Of a stretch of DNA of 64,000 bases, positions 45,621-54,427 are shown one piece after another. The stretch spans positions 310,001 to 374,000 of the forward strand of contig JAAYDJ010000021.1 of NCBI GenBank assembly GCA_012729335.1, read 5' to 3'. The notes beneath the pieces were generated by a model. It was not told the origin of the DNA. It saw only the letters and a list, made by a program, of their open reading frames with translations, and did no database searches. Position 1 is the stretch's first letter, and every line of letters begins with the position of its first letter. The translations under genes were made by a program, and so were the position numbers. This DNA comes from Bacteroidales bacterium (lineage in GTDB: Bacteria; Bacteroidota; Bacteroidia; Bacteroidales; Prolixibacteraceae).

Positions 45621-45704
45621 TGCCCGAGGCGGGAATCGAACCCGCACGATATTGCTATCACTGGATTTTGAGTCCAGCGCGTCTACCAATTCCGCCACCC
45701 GGGC
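45621..45704 (-). tRNA. tRNA-Leu (anticodon CAA)
   Basis: The 84-base minus-strand sequence folds as a class II tRNA. The acceptor arm is GCCCGGG with CTCGGGC (one G-U pair), the D-loop region is GGTGGCGGAATTGGTAGACG, and the anticodon stem CTGGA/TCCAG encloses a loop with CAA, which decodes UUG. A long variable arm and the T-loop GGTTCGATTCC follow. The discriminator base is A and CCA is not encoded. Confidence 0.95.
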
Positions 45705-45715
45705 GTGCAGTGGTG

Positions 45716-45723
45716 CAAAACTA
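45716..45723 (-). promoter_or_regulatory. -7 promoter box of tRNA-Leu
   Basis: The minus strand reads TAGTTTTG, an exact TAnnTTTG box, 11 bases before the first base of the mature tRNA. Confidence 0.45.
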
Positions 45724-45799
45724 ATACTTTTTTGGAAAATGCTTACCTTTAGAGGCGTGTTTACGCCTGAAGGCCGGAAATTCTGTCTGAGGGCACTCA

Positions 45800-46384
45800 A
45801 TGCCAACTGATCATATGGATGACCTGACTCTTTTCGGGCTGATCAGGGAGGGCGACCGGGAGGCTTTTAAAACGCTGTTCCATTCCTGGTATGCCCCGCT
45901 CTGCCATTATGCCTCCCACTTTCTTAACGATGATGAACAGGCAGAAGAGGTGGTGCAGGATTTTTTCGTGCGTCTCTGGGAGAAGCGTGCCACCCTTTCG
46001 GTCGACAGTTCCCTGCGCCACTACCTCTTTCGGTCGGTGCGCAACCATTGTCTCAACCTGATCCGCCAGGATAAAGTCCGCCAGCTGCATGCCGTCAGGC
46101 TCCAGGAAGCCCTGCTGGCTGACAACGCCCCCGAAGAGTACACCCTCTCCCCGGAGATGATGCTTAAAATCGAGGAGGGGATCGAAGCCCTTCCGGAGAA
46201 AAGAAGAGAGATCTTCCGCCTGAACCGTGAACAGGGGCTTAAATACCGCGAGATTGCTGAAAAGTTGGGGATTTCGGTCAAAACCGTGGAAGCCCAGATG
46301 GGCGCCGCCCTCCGTTCTCTCCGCGAAAAACTGCGCATTTTTATTTTTTTCTCCTTTTTTACAAAAAAAGGGAAAAGGGAGTAA
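45800..46384 (+). CDS. ECF-type RNA polymerase sigma factor of the STN-protease locus
   Basis: A 194-residue ECF factor. Region 2 is seen in ASHFLNDDEQAEEVVQDFFV and RLWEKR, region 4 in LPEKRREIFRLNREQGLKYR followed by EIAEKLGISVKTVEAQMGAA. The tail is aromatic and basic (IFIFFSFFTKKGKRE). An in-frame ATG at 45815 is a possible alternative start. The gene is divergent from tRNA-Leu. Its leader contains a small hairpin (AGGCGT/ACGCCT, 45753-45768) and no consensus -7 box, so it may be autoregulated. It starts the six-gene locus that runs to 53316, 34 bases ahead of the FecR gene. Confidence 0.95.
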   Translation: MPTDHMDDLTLFGLIREGDREAFKTLFHSWYAPLCHYASHFLNDDEQAEEVVQDFFVRLWEKRATLSVDSSLRHYLFRSVRNHCLNLIRQDKVRQLHAVRLQEALLADNAPEEYTLSPEMMLKIEEGIEALPEKRREIFRLNREQGLKYREIAEKLGISVKTVEAQMGAALRSLREKLRIFIFFSFFTKKGKRE

Positions 46385-46418
46385 GGGTTTTTTTTAGTTC
46401 ACTTGTCATTAGAATGTA

Positions 46419-47486
46419 ATGAAAGCATCAAGGAATATAGAAGAAGTCAACTGGGATTTGCTGGCGAAGGTTCTGAGCGATGAGGCCAGCGCATCTGAAA
46501 AGGCGGAAGTGGAAGCCTGGGCTGGCCAGCCGGGTGAGCACGATGCCGTGTTGAAGTCTGCAGAAGAAACCATGAAGAAGGCGAGGCTGTACTACAGAAG
46601 CCGGAGGTTTGACCCTGCTGCAGCATGGGAAAAAATCGAAGGTGACCTGCATGCATCACCGCCTGTCAGGGAGCTGAAGCCGTCACATCGGGAGGTTCCT
46701 CTCCGGAGGAGGATCCTGCAGGTGGCTGCCTCTCTGTTGCTGGCGCTGGCCCTGGGTGCGGTAGGCTATTATGCCGGATTCAGGCAGCATGAGCCCACGG
46801 TCTTCACGGAAGTGATTTCCAACGATCAGCAGGTTTTGCGGGGGATTCTCCTCCCTGACGGCACGCAAGTCACACTGAACAACAATTCCAGGCTCACCTG
46901 GCCCCGCCAGTTTTCCGGAGAGGTGCGGGAGGTGAGCATTGAGGGGGAGGCCTTCTTCGAAGTGCACCCCGATGCCTCAAAGCCATTTGTGATTACCGCG
47001 GGTGATGCCCGGGTTAAAGTGCTGGGTACCTCCTTCAATGTGTGTGCCCGCCCCGGGGAGAAAACCGTGGAAGTAGTTGTGGAAACAGGGAAAGTAGAGG
47101 TGACGGCCCCCCGGCTTGCTCAGGAGCCCGGCCGTTCCCTGCTGCTCCTCCCCGGTGAAAAAGGCGTGCTCTTTCAGGAGGCCCGCCAACTGGTGAAGTC
47201 GGTCAACGACAACCCCAATGTGACCTCCTGGAAAACCAATGAACTGGTCTTCGAGCAGAAAAAACTCGGCGATGTCCTGAAGGATCTCGAAAAAACCTAT
47301 CATACCGAGATCCAGCTCTCCGACCCCGCCCTGGCCGACCTGCTCCTCACCGCCCATTTCAGCCAGCAACCGGTAGAATTCATCCTGGAAGTGATCCGGC
47401 TGACTTTCAGCCTTGAACTATCGGCGCAAAACGGACAGTATTTTCTGACAGCCGCTCAAAATCATCCCTTAAAACAGAAGCCATGA
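46419..47486 (+). CDS. fecR: FecR family anti-sigma factor of the STN-protease locus
   Basis: A 355-residue membrane protein: cytoplasmic sigma-binding part (1-96), transmembrane helix (about 98-118; ILQVAASLLLALALGAVGYY), FecR domain (about 130-235; RGILLPDGTQVTLNNNSRLT and VTAGDARVKVLGTSFNV-type segment) and C-terminal DUF4974 domain (about 275-345; KLGDVLKDLEKTYHTEIQLS). In cell-surface signalling the periplasmic part responds to an STN-bearing TonB receptor. None is encoded here; the next two large genes carry STN domains but are not transporters. Its TGA overlaps an ATG that opens a 27-codon frame. Confidence 0.95.
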   Translation: MKASRNIEEVNWDLLAKVLSDEASASEKAEVEAWAGQPGEHDAVLKSAEETMKKARLYYRSRRFDPAAAWEKIEGDLHASPPVRELKPSHREVPLRRRILQVAASLLLALALGAVGYYAGFRQHEPTVFTEVISNDQQVLRGILLPDGTQVTLNNNSRLTWPRQFSGEVREVSIEGEAFFEVHPDASKPFVITAGDARVKVLGTSFNVCARPGEKTVEVVVETGKVEVTAPRLAQEPGRSLLLLPGEKGVLFQEARQLVKSVNDNPNVTSWKTNELVFEQKKLGDVLKDLEKTYHTEIQLSDPALADLLLTAHFSQQPVEFILEVIRLTFSLELSAQNGQYFLTAAQNHPLKQKP

Positions 47487-47566
47487 AATATCCATGCTCT
47501 AAGTGTGCAAACATGGTAATGATTAGCCACATGGATATTACATGTGTTTCACAGAATGAGCCATAA
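47483..47566 (+). CDS. 27-aa micro-ORF with a CxxC motif
   Basis: The ATG at 47483 overlaps the FecR stop codon (ATGA), and the frame ends at TAA 47564-47566. The peptide contains CSKC and a third cysteine. It is too short for a known domain. It may be translated by coupling to FecR, or be chance. A 10-bp inverted repeat lies within it. Confidence 0.25.
   Translation: MKYPCSKCANMVMISHMDITCVSQNEP
47487..47539 (+). repeat. 10-bp inverted repeat between fecR and protease gene
   Basis: AATATCCATG (47487-47496) and its exact complement (47530-47539) are separated by 33 bases. They could form a stem in the leader of the STN-protease gene or an operator. No T-run follows, so it is not a standard terminator. 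Confidence 0.45.
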
Positions 47567-47586
47567 CAATGTAAAAATTAAAACAC

Positions 47587-49155
47587 ATGAAAACAATAGA
47601 TTCCATCAGAAAAAGCCTTCTGGCTGCAGCCCTCATGGTCGTGCTCTTCGCACCGGCCATGCTGTCAGCCCAGGAACCCAAAAAGGGCAATGCCGCCCTT
47701 GACCAGAACATCAGCATTTATGCCGAGAACGAATCCCTTTCAGGTGTCATCGAGAAGATCTGCAAATACCTCAATATCGATTTCTCCTACAATGCCCAGC
47801 TCCTCTCCGATAAAAAGGTCAGCCTGAATGTCTCCAATAAGCCCGTTAAGTTTGTTCTTGACAAGCTTATGAAGGACTTTTACCTGATTTTTGAGATCGA
47901 AGACAATCTGATGGTGGTCAGGGAGTATGTACCCCTTGACCAGAGCATCGACATCGAGAGGGCGTCGCGTGACTACGGGGTTAACCGGGGATTCCTCATC
48001 GAGGACCCGCGGAAAAAGTCGGTGACCCTTAAATACAAAACGGCCAGTAACCTGATTATCCTGCCGGTCACCATCAATGATTCAGATACCCTTAATTTTA
48101 TTCTGGATACAGGGGTCCGCTATCCGATCATTACCGAACTTCCCTTTATCGACAAGCTGAACCTCAATTACCTGGTTCCGGTCGAAATCAAAGGCCTGAG
48201 TGAAGGAGAAACCATGACAGCCTACCGTTCGGGGAACAATGTCATTTCTCTTGATGGCATGGTGGCCCGCAACCAGGAAGTACAGATGATCATCGATGAG
48301 AATTTCCAGATTTCGCATATGCTGGGGGTACCTGTGCACGGACTGATCGGTTTCAATCTCTTCAAGGACTATATCGTGAAGATCGACTACCAGGATGAGG
48401 AGATTACCCTCTACCGTCCGGAACACTACAAATACCGTGACCGTAAAAACGACATCATACTGCCGCTGCATTTTGACGGGAACAAGCCCTTTATCCGGAC
48501 CAGTATCATGACCGCAGAGAAGAGCGAGGTGCCGGTGAAGCTGATGGTCGATACCGGAGCCAGCGATGCGTTGTGGCTTTCGACCAGGTCTGATGAGCGG
48601 ATCAGGGTGCCTCAGAACCACATTTCGGCCTTCCTGGGAAGAGGCCTGACCGGTGATCTCTATGGGACCAAGGGACGCATCGATGCCGTATGGGTAGGGC
48701 CCCTTGTGTTGCCTCGGCCCATCGTTTCCTTCCCGGAAGACAGCCTTATTGCGGAACTCATTTCCGCCAACGACCGTAACGGCACCCTGGGCGCTGAAAT
48801 CCTCCGCAGGTTCGTGGTGACCATTGATTACCGCCATGCCAGGCTTACCCTTTCTCCCACCCCCCTGGTCAAAGACGCCTTCAACTACAACATGAGTGGC
48901 ATGGAGGTGACCAATCCGATGCCCGGATTGCCCATCTTCACGGTGGCCAATATCAGGGAGAATTCACCCGCCTATCTGGCTGGACTCAAGGAGAACGACC
49001 AGATCATCTCGATCAACAACAGCAGCCATAACAATATGTCCCTGAACGACATTAACCTGATTCTCCAAAGTAAGGAAAACAGGAAAATTAAAATGAAAGT
49101 GCTCCGTGACGGGGAAGAATTTAAAACCTCCTTCGAATTGAAAACGTACTTCTGA
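47587..49155 (+). CDS. Periplasmic STN-retropepsin-retropepsin-PDZ protein
   Basis: A signal peptide (1-28) is followed by an STN/DUF4974-like domain (about 42-112; SLSGVIEKICKYLNIDFSYN). Then come two retropepsin-like aspartyl protease halves: DTG at 174-176 (NFILDTGVRYP) with GLIGFNLF at 252-259, and DTG at 322-324 (KLMVDTGASDALWL) with TLGAEILRRF at 400-409. A PDZ domain (about 437-518; ENSPAYLAGLKENDQIISIN) ends the protein. Two catalytic DTG motifs in one chain would allow a pepsin-like active site without dimerisation. STN domains normally sit on TonB receptors and speak to FecR; here the domain is on a predicted protease encoded after an ECF/FecR pair. The protein may sense or cleave an envelope partner. 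Function is inferred, not known. Confidence 0.88.
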   Translation: MKTIDSIRKSLLAAALMVVLFAPAMLSAQEPKKGNAALDQNISIYAENESLSGVIEKICKYLNIDFSYNAQLLSDKKVSLNVSNKPVKFVLDKLMKDFYLIFEIEDNLMVVREYVPLDQSIDIERASRDYGVNRGFLIEDPRKKSVTLKYKTASNLIILPVTINDSDTLNFILDTGVRYPIITELPFIDKLNLNYLVPVEIKGLSEGETMTAYRSGNNVISLDGMVARNQEVQMIIDENFQISHMLGVPVHGLIGFNLFKDYIVKIDYQDEEITLYRPEHYKYRDRKNDIILPLHFDGNKPFIRTSIMTAEKSEVPVKLMVDTGASDALWLSTRSDERIRVPQNHISAFLGRGLTGDLYGTKGRIDAVWVGPLVLPRPIVSFPEDSLIAELISANDRNGTLGAEILRRFVVTIDYRHARLTLSPTPLVKDAFNYNMSGMEVTNPMPGLPIFTVANIRENSPAYLAGLKENDQIISINNSSHNNMSLNDINLILQSKENRKIKMKVLRDGEEFKTSFELKTYF

Positions 49156-50708
49156 TGATTTTCCGGCGGTGTCTGCTGCTTCTCTGCACGTTGCTGCCGG
49201 CCCTGGTCACCCCGGGCCAGCAGCAACGTGATTCTGTTCTAAACAGGGTCATTTCCGTACATGCCGATCGACGGCCCATATCGGAAGTGCTGGAGGAGAT
49301 CACCCGCCTGAATGCCATCTATTTCTCTTTCGACGCCACCCTTATTTCCGTTGAACGGCTGATCACCCTCCATGCCGACCGGAAAAGGGTGGGGGAGATC
49401 CTTCAGGAGGTATTTCCTGATGAAAGGCTTCACTTCCAGGGTAAGAACAACCATGTGATCATTTCGGCCGGTGAGGAGGAGACGGCCGGGCACGATCTTC
49501 CCCCGGAAGAGAGCCCGCCCTTTCTGGTGGTTTCGGGGCGGGTCACCGACCAGGTAAGCCGTGAACCCATGAGCTACGTGAGCATTTCCCTCCAGGAGTA
49601 CCCTGTGGGAACCATCACCAATGCCGACGGGGAGTTTGTGTTGAAGCTCCCTCCCGATCGTGCCGGCGATACCCTGGTTTTCAGCAGCCTGGGGTATGCC
49701 CGTCAGAAAAGGGTGGCCGGAAGAATTCCCGGGAACGCGGAGATCTCCCTCCAACCCATTTCCATACGCATCAGGGAGGTGAAGGTGAAAGCCGTGCAGG
49801 TCGAAGAGGTCCTTGAGGGCATCCGCCGCAGCATCACGACCAATTATGCCACGGATCACCAGTTACTGACCGCCTTTTACCGTGAAACAGTCAGGCAGGA
49901 TGGACACTATATCAACGTGTCAGAAGCGGTGCTCGAGATTCTAAAAGCGCCTTACGGAATCAACGAGCGCGACGACAAGGTACGTCTCGTGAAAGCCCGC
50001 CGGAGCCCCGACGTCCAGCCTTTCCACTGGGTCAACTTCAAACTCCAGGGAGGACCATACACCATCACCATGCTTGATGTGGTTAAAAAACTGGAGACCT
50101 TCCTCGATCCCGAATATCAGCTGCTATACCGTTATTCCATCCAACAGGTGATCTGGTACAAAAATCATCCGGTGTTTGTTGTCCGCTTCCGCCCGGCCAG
50201 GGATACCCAGTTCCCGGCCTTTGAAGGGGAGATGTATGTCGACCGGGAGAGTTATGCCCTCCTGTACGCCCGCTTCAGCCTCGACGATTATGGCCTTGGC
50301 ATGGCCGGAGAGTCACTGGTCAGGAGAAAACCCAAAGGCTTTAAAGTGAAACCCCAGTTTGTGGAATACCAGGTCGACTTTTCAGAATATGGGGGCCTCT
50401 GGCACCTGCATACCGCCCGGGCTTCGGTAGCTTTCAGGGTCCGGAGTCCTAAAGATCGTATCAACTCGGTCTTCCACAGCGTCTCCGACCTGCTGGTCAC
50501 CGAAGTGAAAAATACCAGCCTTAAACGCTTCCCCGTGAAGGACCTTTTCACCGTCAACGATGTGTTTGCGGAAATGCCCGTAGATTATGACGAGGCCTTC
50601 TGGGGAAACTACAATATCATCAAACCCGATGAAGATCTTCAGCGGGCCCTGAAAAACCTGCCGCGCGAAGCGGCGGCATCATCCCCCGGAAATGAAACAA
50701 AAAAGTAA
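49155..50708 (+). CDS. STN and carboxypeptidase-regulatory-like domain protein
   Basis: The ATG shares one base with the preceding stop (TGATG at 49153-49157), so translation is coupled. A signal peptide (about 1-22) is followed by an STN-like domain (about 32-107; PISEVLEEITRLNAIYFSFD), then a CarboxypepD_reg-like beta domain (about 126-205; VSGRVTDQVSREPMSYVSIS), then about 300 residues of a beta-rich domain (ATDHQLLTAFYRETVRQDG, FEGEMYVDRESYALLYARF). That layout is common in uncharacterised Bacteroidota surface proteins. There is no plug or barrel, so it is not a transporter. It is a second STN protein in the same operon and could compete with, or relay to, the protease or FecR. Confidence 0.8.
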   Translation: MIFRRCLLLLCTLLPALVTPGQQQRDSVLNRVISVHADRRPISEVLEEITRLNAIYFSFDATLISVERLITLHADRKRVGEILQEVFPDERLHFQGKNNHVIISAGEEETAGHDLPPEESPPFLVVSGRVTDQVSREPMSYVSISLQEYPVGTITNADGEFVLKLPPDRAGDTLVFSSLGYARQKRVAGRIPGNAEISLQPISIRIREVKVKAVQVEEVLEGIRRSITTNYATDHQLLTAFYRETVRQDGHYINVSEAVLEILKAPYGINERDDKVRLVKARRSPDVQPFHWVNFKLQGGPYTITMLDVVKKLETFLDPEYQLLYRYSIQQVIWYKNHPVFVVRFRPARDTQFPAFEGEMYVDRESYALLYARFSLDDYGLGMAGESLVRRKPKGFKVKPQFVEYQVDFSEYGGLWHLHTARASVAFRVRSPKDRINSVFHSVSDLLVTEVKNTSLKRFPVKDLFTVNDVFAEMPVDYDEAFWGNYNIIKPDEDLQRALKNLPREAAASSPGNETKK

Positions 50709-50721
50709 TATTAAATTGTCT

Positions 50722-53316
50722 ATGAATAAGAAACTTACACTGATTATGGCCTTTATTCTGCCGGCCATGATCCTCGGGGCACAGGAAGAGACTAAGGTGC
50801 TCGACCTGGTTTCCGCCAAAATGGAGGAATTCCGTCAGGCCTTTCCCCTCGAGAAGGTCTATGTACAAACAGACAAGGAGGTCTATGCCCCGGGGGCCAT
50901 TGTCTGGTTTTCTGCCCTGGTTGCTGACCGTTCCGAAAACCGGCTGTCAGACCAGAGTCCTGAGATCACCGTGAATCTTTACGATGCGTCAGGTAATTTT
51001 GTGGCAGGTGACAGGTACAGGGTGGCGGGCGGCTTATGTGAAGGGGATTTACAGCTGCCTGATGAGCTGCCACTGGGGCGTTACTTCCTGGCGGCATACA
51101 CCCCCCTCCAGGTTAACCCCGGCAATGTGTTCATCAAGCCGCTGGTCGTCGACCGCTGCTATGAGTCAGATGCCCTGGTGACCTTCAGCACTCCCGCCGG
51201 AATCAACCCTTCAGGCCAGGAGACCGGAATTGAACTGGAGGTGACCGATTACACCGGAAAACCCGCCGACAAATTCCAGCTGACGTGGGAGGCGCGCCAT
51301 GGCCTGAAGAAGCTGGCGGGCGGGAAAGTCCGCTCCGACAAGGGGAAGGCCGTGGTGATGGTTCCCCTGCCTGCCATGACGGGAACCACCCCGGTGGAGC
51401 TCCTGGTCTCCCATCCCAAAAACCTCTGGTCACGGAAGCTTTCCCTGATGACCTCAGGTGATGTTCTCGGGCTGACCTTTTATCCTGAAGGGGGAAGCCT
51501 CATAGGTACCGTACCCCAGAAAATGGGCTATTATGTGACGGCCCGGGAAGGGGTTCCCGTGGAAATAGACGCCGATATTGTCAATGGCCGGGGGGAGGTC
51601 ATCGCTAAAACAAAAACCTTTGCTCCCGGTTACGGATTATTTCCTTTTAAGGGGGAAGCAGGGGAAAAGTACGCCCTGGTCATCACCAGTGCATACGGAA
51701 AGGGACAGCGGTTTGACCTTCCTGCGACCGGAGGGACAGGTGTGGCCCTGGTGGTCCAAAAAAGCGATCAGGAAATGATCACTGCTGATTTACTGGCCGC
51801 TCCGGCTGCTCAACCCCGGAAACTGTCCGTCACCGCCACCCGGGGGGCTACCCTTCTGTGGGCCGCCAACCTCGAAATCGCCTCCACCTCCCGTATCAGA
51901 ATCCCTGTCGCGGAACTCGGCATCGGCCTCACCCAGCTCTCAGTCTTTGATGACCGCGCCCAACCCCTTTCTTCCCGTCTTGTATACATTCCCGGAAAAC
52001 AAAAACTGAATCTCAGGGTGAACGGAGAACCCACGGGTGACGGCAACGTGAAAATCTCCGTAGAAGCCCTCGATGAAAATCAACGCCCTGCCGATGCCAT
52101 GCTCTTCCTTTCCGTGGCCGATAAAATGCGGAGAATCCCGGCTGCCGTGGATTTCTCCACCTATATGGCTCTTGACGGAGAACTCCTCCACCCCGTAAGC
52201 CATGCCGTTTCTTCTGCCGCACTCTCGCAACAGGGGGCCGGACTGGATTTTGTGCTCATCGCCAATGAGCTCAGGTGTGTTTCCTGGAAGAGAATTCTGG
52301 AGGCTGGTGAAGGAAATGAGGGGCAACTCCTTAATACCATGGGGCTCAGCGGAAAAGTCACCGATAAGAAGGGTGCGGTAATCGGTGGTGCGAAAGTGAG
52401 CGTGATGAATCTCCGCGATATGCAGGTCCATTCGGCAGTGGCCGGCCCCGACGGCAGGTTTGTTTTTCCCGCCCTGCAACCTGTTGATGTGACCGAATTC
52501 AATTTTTCGGCCACCGATGCCAACGGCAAGGGCAACTACCAGGTGACCCTGGATCCCACCTTTGCCGACATGGTGGGTCTGAAGGTCAGGGCTCTGGATC
52601 ATGGATCCCAGGGGAGGGAAGCCCCCCGCGGGAACCTCGACGACTACCTGTCGGCCAATCCCGGTTTCCTCTACCCCCAACCGGTCATCAGGCCTGTAGC
52701 CGCCGGAGGCAGCGCCCGCCAGAATGAGAACTACAAAAAGCTTCTGCAGACGTCAACGAGCCTCCTGGAGGTGATCAAATCGATGCGCCCCTACTCGCTG
52801 GTAAACGGGCAGATCGTTTTCCCCGGAACCGTCAACTCCATTAATTTCCAGTCAGGTGCCCTTATCGTGGTCGATGGTCAGAAGATGGGAACCCAGGCCG
52901 ACGTGCTGAACTCACTCTCTCCCTTTGATGTCGATAAAATCAACATTTCACTTGACCCCATCGATATTCAGAAATATACCGGACTGAACAACGTTGGGCT
53001 TATTGAAATCACTACCAAGCGAGGCAACAGCGGTGTGGCTTCCCCTCAGCAATTACCGGCGGTTCCGGAAGTCACCTACAGCAACGGGTACCGTGTACCC
53101 CGGGATTTCCTTACCACCGACGCCCTGGAAAACCAATCAGGAAAGGACCTGAGAACCACCCTTTACTGGGATCCCTCCCTGAAAACGGGCAACCAGGGAG
53201 CCAGGGTATTCTCTGTGCCACTTTCCGAAGTCCGATCAGGATTTGTGGTCCGTGCCGAAGGATTTACAGGCGAAATGACCACCGGTTCCGCAGATTCGGA
53301 ATTCCAGGTGAAATAG
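50722..53316 (+). CDS. MG2-domain surface protein with a barrel-less TonB plug-like domain
   Basis: The ATG at 50722 starts a clean signal peptide (MNKKLTLIMAFILPAMILG), 13 bases after the previous stop; a longer start at 50692 overlaps that gene. Residues about 35-140 resemble the MG2 domain of alpha-2-macroglobulins (EKVYVQTDKEVYAPGAIVWF). Several Ig-like domains follow, then a CarboxypepD_reg domain (about 540-625; GLSGKVTDKKGAVIGGAKVS). Residues about 690-770 resemble a TonB plug (INFQSGALIVVDGQKMG, NVGLIEITTKRG). The protein stops about 95 residues later with no barrel. There is no CxEQ thioester motif. It may be an outer-membrane-associated binder of macromolecules, and possibly the protein recognised by the upstream STN proteins. 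Confidence 0.82.
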   Translation: MNKKLTLIMAFILPAMILGAQEETKVLDLVSAKMEEFRQAFPLEKVYVQTDKEVYAPGAIVWFSALVADRSENRLSDQSPEITVNLYDASGNFVAGDRYRVAGGLCEGDLQLPDELPLGRYFLAAYTPLQVNPGNVFIKPLVVDRCYESDALVTFSTPAGINPSGQETGIELEVTDYTGKPADKFQLTWEARHGLKKLAGGKVRSDKGKAVVMVPLPAMTGTTPVELLVSHPKNLWSRKLSLMTSGDVLGLTFYPEGGSLIGTVPQKMGYYVTAREGVPVEIDADIVNGRGEVIAKTKTFAPGYGLFPFKGEAGEKYALVITSAYGKGQRFDLPATGGTGVALVVQKSDQEMITADLLAAPAAQPRKLSVTATRGATLLWAANLEIASTSRIRIPVAELGIGLTQLSVFDDRAQPLSSRLVYIPGKQKLNLRVNGEPTGDGNVKISVEALDENQRPADAMLFLSVADKMRRIPAAVDFSTYMALDGELLHPVSHAVSSAALSQQGAGLDFVLIANELRCVSWKRILEAGEGNEGQLLNTMGLSGKVTDKKGAVIGGAKVSVMNLRDMQVHSAVAGPDGRFVFPALQPVDVTEFNFSATDANGKGNYQVTLDPTFADMVGLKVRALDHGSQGREAPRGNLDDYLSANPGFLYPQPVIRPVAAGGSARQNENYKKLLQTSTSLLEVIKSMRPYSLVNGQIVFPGTVNSINFQSGALIVVDGQKMGTQADVLNSLSPFDVDKINISLDPIDIQKYTGLNNVGLIEITTKRGNSGVASPQQLPAVPEVTYSNGYRVPRDFLTTDALENQSGKDLRTTLYWDPSLKTGNQGARVFSVPLSEVRSGFVVRAEGFTGEMTTGSADSEFQVK

Positions 53317-53351
53317 GAGAATTCCGGGGGAAATTTCTCTCATGGGATGGT

Positions 53352-53386
53352 TTTGGCAGGCCGTTTGCTGTTCTTTGTTATTTTTG
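53352..53386 (+). promoter_or_regulatory. Promoter of nadA
   Basis: TTTG (53352-53355) and TATTTTTG (53379-53386) match the -33 and -7 boxes of Bacteroidota with a slightly long spacer of 23 bases. The start at 53407 is 20 bases downstream, ruling out the in-frame start at 53347. Confidence 0.5.
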
Positions 53387-53406
53387 AACAGTCAAAACGT
53401 GGTAAA

Positions 53407-54387
53407 ATGGTAGAAGAAGTCAGCGAGAAGGGGTATGTCGATATGCCGGTATCTCCCGGGGTCCCTTTGATCAGGGAGATCAACCGGATGCGACGGGAGA
53501 AGAATGCCGTGATTCTGAGTCACTACTATGTAGAGCCTGAACTTCAGGATATTGCCGATTATGTGGGTGACAGCCTGGGTTTGTCACAGCAGGCGGCTTC
53601 CACGCAGGCTGACCTCATCGTATTCATAGGAGTCCATTTCATGGCCGAAACCGCCAAAATATTGAGCCCCGGCAAGAAGGTGCTGCTTCCCGACCTCAAG
53701 GCGGGGTGTTCCCTGGCCGAATCGGCACCTGCCGCGAAATTCGCGGAGTTTAAAGCACAATACCCCGATCATAAGGTGATTTCCTATATCAACTGTTCGG
53801 CCGACCTCAAGACCATGACCGACGTCATTTGTACCTCGGCCAATGCAGTGAAGATCGTGGAGAGCTTTCCCAAAAACCAGCCCCTGATTTTCGCCCCCGA
53901 TAAAAACCTGGGAAATTACATCAACACCCTTACGGGAAGGAACATGGTTCTTTGGGATGGGGCCTGCATGGTCCATGAAAAGTTTTCGGTCGAAGGTATC
54001 GTGGCGCTGATGGAGGAACACCCCGATGCCGAGTTTATCGCCCATCCCGAGTGCGAAAAACCGGTTTTGCTGCTGGCACACCACATCGGGTCCACTACAT
54101 CACTGCTCCATTATGTGCAAAAAAGCCCCTCCCGGAAGTTCATCGTAGCCACCGAAAGCGGCATTTTCCACCAAATGAAAAAAGCATGCCCCGGAAAAAC
54201 CTTTATACCGGTGCCCTCAGTTGACTCTACCTGCGGATGCAGCGACTGCTCCTTCATGAAACTGAATACTCTGCAAAAGGTCTACCTCTGCATGAAATAC
54301 GAAAAACCAGAGATTATCCTTCCTCCTGATGTCATGGAAAAAGCCAGGATCCCCATCATGCGGATGCTCGACCTCTCACAGAGCTGA
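53407..54387 (+). CDS. nadA: Quinolinate synthase A
   Basis: NadA condenses iminoaspartate with dihydroxyacetone phosphate to quinolinate in NAD biosynthesis and carries a [4Fe-4S] cluster. The 326-residue protein has [20 protein letters not shown], and the cluster cysteines fit Cys101 (LKAGCS), Cys187 (WDGACMVH) and a cysteine of the CGCSDC motif (276-281). The promoter position supports the start at 53407. No nadB or nadC is in the window. The gene is downstream of the STN-protease locus but has its own promoter. Confidence 0.95.
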   Translation: MVEEVSEKGYVDMPVSPGVPLIREINRMRREKNAVILSHYYVEPELQDIADYVGDSLGLSQQAASTQADLIVFIGVHFMAETAKILSPGKKVLLPDLKAGCSLAESAPAAKFAEFKAQYPDHKVISYINCSADLKTMTDVICTSANAVKIVESFPKNQPLIFAPDKNLGNYINTLTGRNMVLWDGACMVHEKFSVEGIVALMEEHPDAEFIAHPECEKPVLLLAHHIGSTTSLLHYVQKSPSRKFIVATESGIFHQMKKACPGKTFIPVPSVDSTCGCSDCSFMKLNTLQKVYLCMKYEKPEIILPPDVMEKARIPIMRMLDLSQS

Positions 54388-54427
54388 TACTTAGAGTATC
54401 CGGTGAGGGGCATGTCATGACCCTCCT

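Noticed and set aside
45753-45768. Hairpin AGGCGT/ACGCCT in the leader of the second ECF sigma gene as a regulatory element
   Set aside because: A 6-bp stem with no T-run and no partner site is too weak to call on its own; mentioned only in the gene entry.
45555-45806. 83-aa minus-strand protein
   Set aside because: The frame runs through the tRNA-Leu gene; the translated tRNA explains its apparent conservation.
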